64,000 nucleotides of DNA from positions 14,400,727 to 14,464,726 of the forward strand of contig OY987245.1 of assembly GCA_963920765.1 (NCBI GenBank), written 5' to 3'. Each line of letters begins with the position of its first letter. Position 1 is the first letter of the stretch. The notes beneath the pieces are model-generated. The model was not told the DNA's origin. It searched no databases and saw only the letters and a program-made list of their open reading frames with translations. This document shows, piece by piece, positions 59,856-64,000 of this stretch. A program made the position numbers and the translations under genes. The stretch is from Ulota crispa (taxonomy: Eukaryota > Streptophyta > Bryopsida > Orthotrichales > Orthotrichaceae).

Positions 59856-60243
59856 AGGGAAATTACAAATAGGGCATGAAAATGTAAAACATTACAAATG
59901 GGGGCACAATTTCAAAATAATTACAAATAGGGGTGCAATTTCAAAAGAATTTGTAAGTTTTTGTAAATTTTGTTGGTTTGGACATCATTTGGTTGATTTA
60001 GATATATCACATCAAATGTTAGCTAACTTCCAAAAAACTTAAAGGCCTCACCAAATCAAACCTATATAGAGAAATTTCAGTAAATAGGATGACAGTTCTT
60101 AGAAAGACCTCTAAGTTTTTAGTAGTTAGCTAACATTTGATATAATATATCTAAATCAACCAATATCCAAACCAAAATAAATTACAAAAACTTACCCTAT
60201 TTTTAATGTTTTTCATTTTCATGTCCCTATTTGTAATTTCCCT
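59856..60243. mobile_element. MITE upstream of the ZNF830-like gene
   Basis: AGGGAAATTACAAATAGGG at the left is mirrored by CCCTATTTGTAATTTCCCT at the right. The interior has an inverted AGCTAACATTTGATAT-type arm. It ends one base before a short TTAA element. A fragment like its left end occurs near 10640. Confidence 0.75.
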
Positions 60244-60244
60244 G

Positions 60245-60324
60245 TTAACCCCGTAAATGCATGAGGCACCAAATTCTGATGAATTTTACACTAGAATTTG
60301 GAGCCTCAGGCATTTAGGGGTTCA
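60245..60324. mobile_element. Tiny TTAA foldback (piggyBac-like remnant), copy A9
   Basis: TTAACCCCGTAAATGCATGA is mirrored by TCAGGCATTTAGGGGTT, and CACCAAATTC by GAATTTGGAG. The right TTAA has become TTCA. About 80 bp, lying about 100 bp before the next gene's probable promoter. Confidence 0.5.
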
Positions 60325-60414
60325 TATAACTAGCCAAAACTTTTCTCTTTCTAAGCATTGGCCTAAAATTCCTGCAAAACAAGGTCACCACTCTGGCCAC
60401 TCTCTCGCAAACCA

Positions 60415-60423
60415 AAACCCTAA
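60415..60423 (+). promoter_or_regulatory. Telo-box near the ZNF830-like gene start
   Basis: AAACCCTAA, followed by a CT-rich and (GTC)n leader (60460-60510). This is a common promoter layout for plant housekeeping genes. Confidence 0.45.
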
Positions 60424-60867
60424 TTCTGAGAATACAGAGCTTCGAGCTTTGGTGCGTCTCGCCCCCTCGCACTTCTCGTCGTCGTCGTCGCGATCGCAGT
60501 CTCTACAGCGCTCCACGATGCTCAAGGTCAGAATTCTCGTACTCCAACGTTCTTTAACCGAGCTCGAGAGTCATTTGATATGCTGATTATCCGGGCACGG
60601 GTAGCGGTTTCGGTGAAACGAGCTCCTGTTCGGAACTCTCTTGCTCGTGTGCTGATCAAACGGCACGACACTCCTATAATCCGTAATCTTGCACAGTTGG
60701 AATTTGATTCTCATATCCAAGCTCCTAAATTGCAACCATTCGTAACTCTTCACTAACACAATCACTTGGTGGTTGCAGCCAAGAACGCCATGTTCATAAC
60801 TGATGCATCTACTCAATGCACGCACAATATCCCGACGAGCGATGGGGTTGTCGAAGTGCGAGAGAGC

Positions 60868-61490
60868 TTCGGGAAGTGAGATATGCCGATCGACAGAGTT
60901 TGAGACATTTTTGTGGTAAGGAAAATGCTGTTGAATTATTAATTTCAGTATCGATCAAGCAGTTTTAGGGTTTAGTGATCTTTACGTGATTGGCAGGGGA
61001 GCTAGAGAAGGTTTTGAGAGGTTTTAAGATATCTTTATGGCAAGAGATTGCCTTGGAGTTTTGGATTATCAGTTACAATATTGATCACGTCTATATAGCA
61101 ATTTTAGGGTTTGGTGATCGTCCTTGAATGTGGCGCTTTTTTTTCAACAATGCATAATTATTAAGGCACATCACTTCGGGAAGCGATATAAGCAGGTTAA
61201 GAGAGTTTGAGAGATCTTTGTGGTAAGGAGAATACTGTAAGGTCTTGAATTGATTAATCTCAATACCGGTCACGCAGTTTTAGGGTTTAGTGATCTCAAT
61301 GTGATTGGCAGGGGAGCTAGAGAAGGTTTTGAGAGGTTTTAAGATATCTTTGTGGCAAGGGATTATTGATATGGAGTTTTGGATCATCAGTGTCGATAAT
61401 GATCACGTCTATATAGCAATTTTAGGGTTTGGTGATCGTCCTTGAATGTAGCGCTCCTTTTTCAACAATGTATAATTATTAAGGCACATC
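60868..61490. repeat. Tandem duplication of about 315 bp
   Basis: Sequence from about 60868 to 61175 is repeated from about 61178 to 61490. Shared words include CTTCGGGAAG, GGCAGGGGAGCTAGAGAAGG, CACGTCTATATAGCAATTTT and GCACATCA. The two copies differ by small indels. It lies in the 5' region of the ZNF830-like gene, probably intron or leader. Confidence 0.85.
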
Positions 61491-61639
61491 ATAGGGATCT
61501 GGATGTTTTGTTTTGAGTATTTGTGCGTGCCACGTGCTCAGATTTTTTGGTGTCCCTTCCGGCACGATTGTTTTCTGAGGAGTAAAAAATTGGTGTAATT
61601 TGGAGCAGAATTAGGGTTTAATTGGGAGCGTCTATAAAG

Positions 61640-64000
61640 AGGTCCGTGAAACGATTGGACAATTTGCAAGAAGCCATGACAGGACCGCCACCTGTGAAGA
61701 GACGATTTCCGAAGTCTGCCAAGCCCGCCCCTGCTGTAACCCGTGCAAGCATTGTAAGTCCCACTTCTCAAGTTTCCATGTTGGCAATTTAAGCTTTTCA
61801 AAGGTGCAAAGATATTTGATATATTGCAATTTGAAATAATTATTCATTAGTGACAAAAACAACACAAAATATAACAAAGAGTTGACAAATGAAAAACAAG
61901 GTTTTGCTTGTAATTGAGATGTTTGAATTCACTCATTCTCTAAAATTTGCACTACGAGTTCTTGTAGGGTTAAAACACACAAAGGTGGTAACTTCAAACC
62001 TTTTGACTAGCAAAATATGTATATTGAACATGATTGGAACAAGATTGATATCCTCTTTAACAATGTATGCATAACACTTTCATATTCACCATGTTCTTTT
62101 AAATGGAGTAACTTTGGACCTTGTGACATGCTTTTAGAACTCTTGTAAGAGTTTAGGATGGTAATATGATTTAGATTAACCCTCTGGGGTTTTTTGTGAC
62201 CACTCTGGTAATGCGGTTTGTGTCAAGATACATTTTCCATGTTTCTTTGCGTATGTGTTGAAATGAGCTTTTTGCTGACATATGTGATACCATTGTAGCA
62301 ATGTTACTCTCTTCTTATCACTTTAAATAATGAAGCCCTCATTTGATAAACATTCACACACTTGTTCTTTTGCAGAAGTAAAATTAATATCTGAAATTCA
62401 TTGTTTTTATTGCTAATTCCTTGAAATGTATGTCAGGTGAACGCTAGAAAACCTCCACCTGTTCCCAAAAGCAGCTCAACTGCGTCGCCAGTTGCTCCTA
62501 AAGCTAGTCCACTAATTGCTCCCAAAGCCAGTCCACCAACCGCTCCTATTTCCGTCTCCAATGGACTCCCAGCAGACTTCTTCGACACATCAAGTACCCC
62601 AAGCTCTAAGTTGCCTGCTGACTTTTTTGACTCTTCGGCTGCTCCAAGTGTTAAACGAGTGCGCGTTGATGGTAGAATTCCCTCCTTGACTTGAATAAAA
62701 TTAATTCTAATCACTGGTAGTTAATTTTGTTGAAAAAGATTCTATAGTGCTCGTGGTTAATGGATGATACGTTTCAATTTTCTGTTCGATGCTACATGAG
62801 CATCTAGATATATCTAGATGTAAAACTGTCTGCAGTGACACGTCTGAATTTGACGAAATGTGTCCAAATTGACAAAAAAATGTCCAAAAAAATGACCAAA
62901 CTGACACGTCCAAATTGATAAACAACGTCCAAATTGACACTGTTCCGTTGTAGTGATAGTTACTGTGAAGCGATAGGAAACTAATGAATGGGATGTGAAT
63001 ATTGAAATTGTGTGTTTTGGAGAAGCAGGCCCACAGCAGACGAGTGCTCCAGCAATTCAGGAACCCGCTGTTAATTCTGCACAAAATGGAGTTGCGCAGT
63101 CTGCAAAACCTACAACAGCCTCCGCTGGACATGAGATTGCATCTGGAAAGGTACCTGAAGGGTTCTTTGATAATGTTGATGCCGATCACCGGGCACGAGG
63201 CTTAGAACCGCCCAAAGTGGACATCAAGTAAGCATCGTTCCCCCAAAATAATCATTTTATTTAACTTTTAGTAACTATAGGTTTTTGTCCCTCTATCAGG
63301 CGCATTTAGTTGCTGCTATTGTGTATCAATTGTAGTGGAGTAGAAAGCACAATTTGTTTGCCTATTGCTCATCAACTTCTTATGTTTGTAGGGAGGAATA
63401 CAAAGAGTTTCAAAAGAGCATCAAGGTGGATTTGGTGGCAGCTGACGTTCAGCAAGAAGAAGACGAGGTCTGTTTTCTCCAATGTCTTTCTTTTTAATGC
63501 GATTGTCTTCCACAGTAGTTAACCTTCATGGTGGAGTTTTTGCATTAATCTCTCTCTGGCACAGTTTTCTAGAGTTAACGTTAACGTTTCCTGTTCAGGA
63601 AGAAGCAGCAGATATTAGAGAGGAACTTGAAGGGATCGAGCAAAGGTACCACTTGTTTTCGTACTATAAAGCTTCTTTCGTTTTTACTAAGCAGCTCAAT
63701 GTAATATATCATAGTTCATGTAAGCAGCATAAATGTTTGTAGGACTTGTATGAGACGGAAGAGGTTATGACCATTCAAAACCCTCATGCGAAGAGTGTGT
63801 TTTCCTTTTTAGAGCTGCAAGCTTATTACTAATTGTACACGTGCGTTTTCCTGTATTAGATCACTCATGGAGAGAGTTGAGATACTACGAAAGGCAAAAG
63901 AAGAAAGGGTGGCAAAGGTGAAAGCAGAGAGCGTTGTGGCTTTTCCGGCTGCCATGGGTGTTAACGATGACGATGATTCTGAAGAAGATGATGATAACGA
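61640..64000 (+). CDS. ZNF830-like nuclear protein (C-terminus cut by window end; zinc-finger exon not found)
   Basis: ZNF830 (CCDC16/OMCG1) is a nuclear C2H2 zinc-finger protein linked to pre-mRNA splicing and genome stability. Exons read: about 61640-61753, 62437-62671, 63029-63227, 63392-63467, 63599-63645 and 63860-64000 (window end), with agreeing phases. Family signatures: two LPADFFD blocks, VPEGFFDNVDADHRARG, then EEYKEFQKSIKVD, an acidic EEDEEE run, IEQRSLMERVEILRKAKEER and an acidic DDDDSEEDDD tail. These match the order in animal and plant ZNF830. The first visible exon reads RSVKRLDNLQEAMTGPPPVKR, where the family has the end of the zinc finger and a KEAVDNLK-type helix. The frame is closed by TAA at 61619-61621, so either an exon lies upstream or translation begins at ATG 61676. 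No CxxC...H...H was found between 60430 and 61640. The tail (usually ending with a DW motif) lies beyond the window. Confidence 0.82.
62828..62957. repeat. CACTA-related repeat in a ZNF830-like intron
   Basis: Ends TTCCGTTGTAGTG, a CACTA-type right terminus. It contains several TGTCCAAATTGAC words shared with the repeat at 24288-24420. The left terminus is worn. Confidence 0.5.

Noticed and set aside
62433..63189. Minus-strand frames opposite the ZNF830-like exons
   Set aside because: The plus strand carries the family motifs and agreeing splice phases.

Overview
The window looks like nuclear DNA of a streptophyte (plant lineage) with swimming sperm: a bryophyte, lycophyte, fern, cycad, Ginkgo or charophyte alga. 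It is AT-rich. Genes are split by GT-AG introns, and the space between them is filled with short inverted-repeat elements. An IQD (IQ67-domain) calmodulin-binding gene and an MscS-like channel of plant type point to the plant lineage. A long, apparently intact CFAP44 gene, which encodes an axonemal protein, argues for flagellated cells and against flowering plants and conifers. The species cannot be named from sequence alone. All exon borders below were worked out by eye from reading frame, splice signals and family resemblance.

Layout; all five genes are on the + strand. (1) 1134-3076: last three exons of an MscS-like mechanosensitive channel whose 5' part lies before the window. (2) 3077-21677: about 18.6 kb without a confident gene, made of AT-rich DNA, miniature inverted-repeat elements (MITEs), a (TA)n tract, a 23-bp minisatellite and several GC-richer islands. 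(3) 21678-30202: a complete seven-exon IQD gene. (4) 30203-35900: gene-free, repeat-rich DNA. (5) 36195-37737: a complete four-exon cytosolic-type nucleoside diphosphate kinase with all nine active-site residues. (6) 38900-56051: CFAP44, about 39 exons and about 1,716 residues. (7) 56052-60400: gene-free. (8) about 61640-64000: a ZNF830-like nuclear protein cut by the window end; its N-terminal zinc-finger exon was not found.

The genes do not form a pathway. They are ordinary chromosomal neighbours: a membrane channel, a calmodulin/microtubule scaffold, a nucleotide kinase, a flagellar tether-complex protein and a nuclear RNA/DNA-associated protein.

The least expected content is the mobile fraction. 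At least eight elements start and end at TTAA with CCC/GGG-type inverted termini, the signature of the piggyBac superfamily, which is little known in land plants. Other families carry 8-bp target duplications (hAT-like), TA duplications (Tc1/mariner-like) or CACTA-type ends. Several are nested, one sits inside a minisatellite and reveals its empty site, and one has its terminus immediately before a splice acceptor of the IQD gene. I found no tRNA, rRNA, CRISPR array or recognisable transposase gene.
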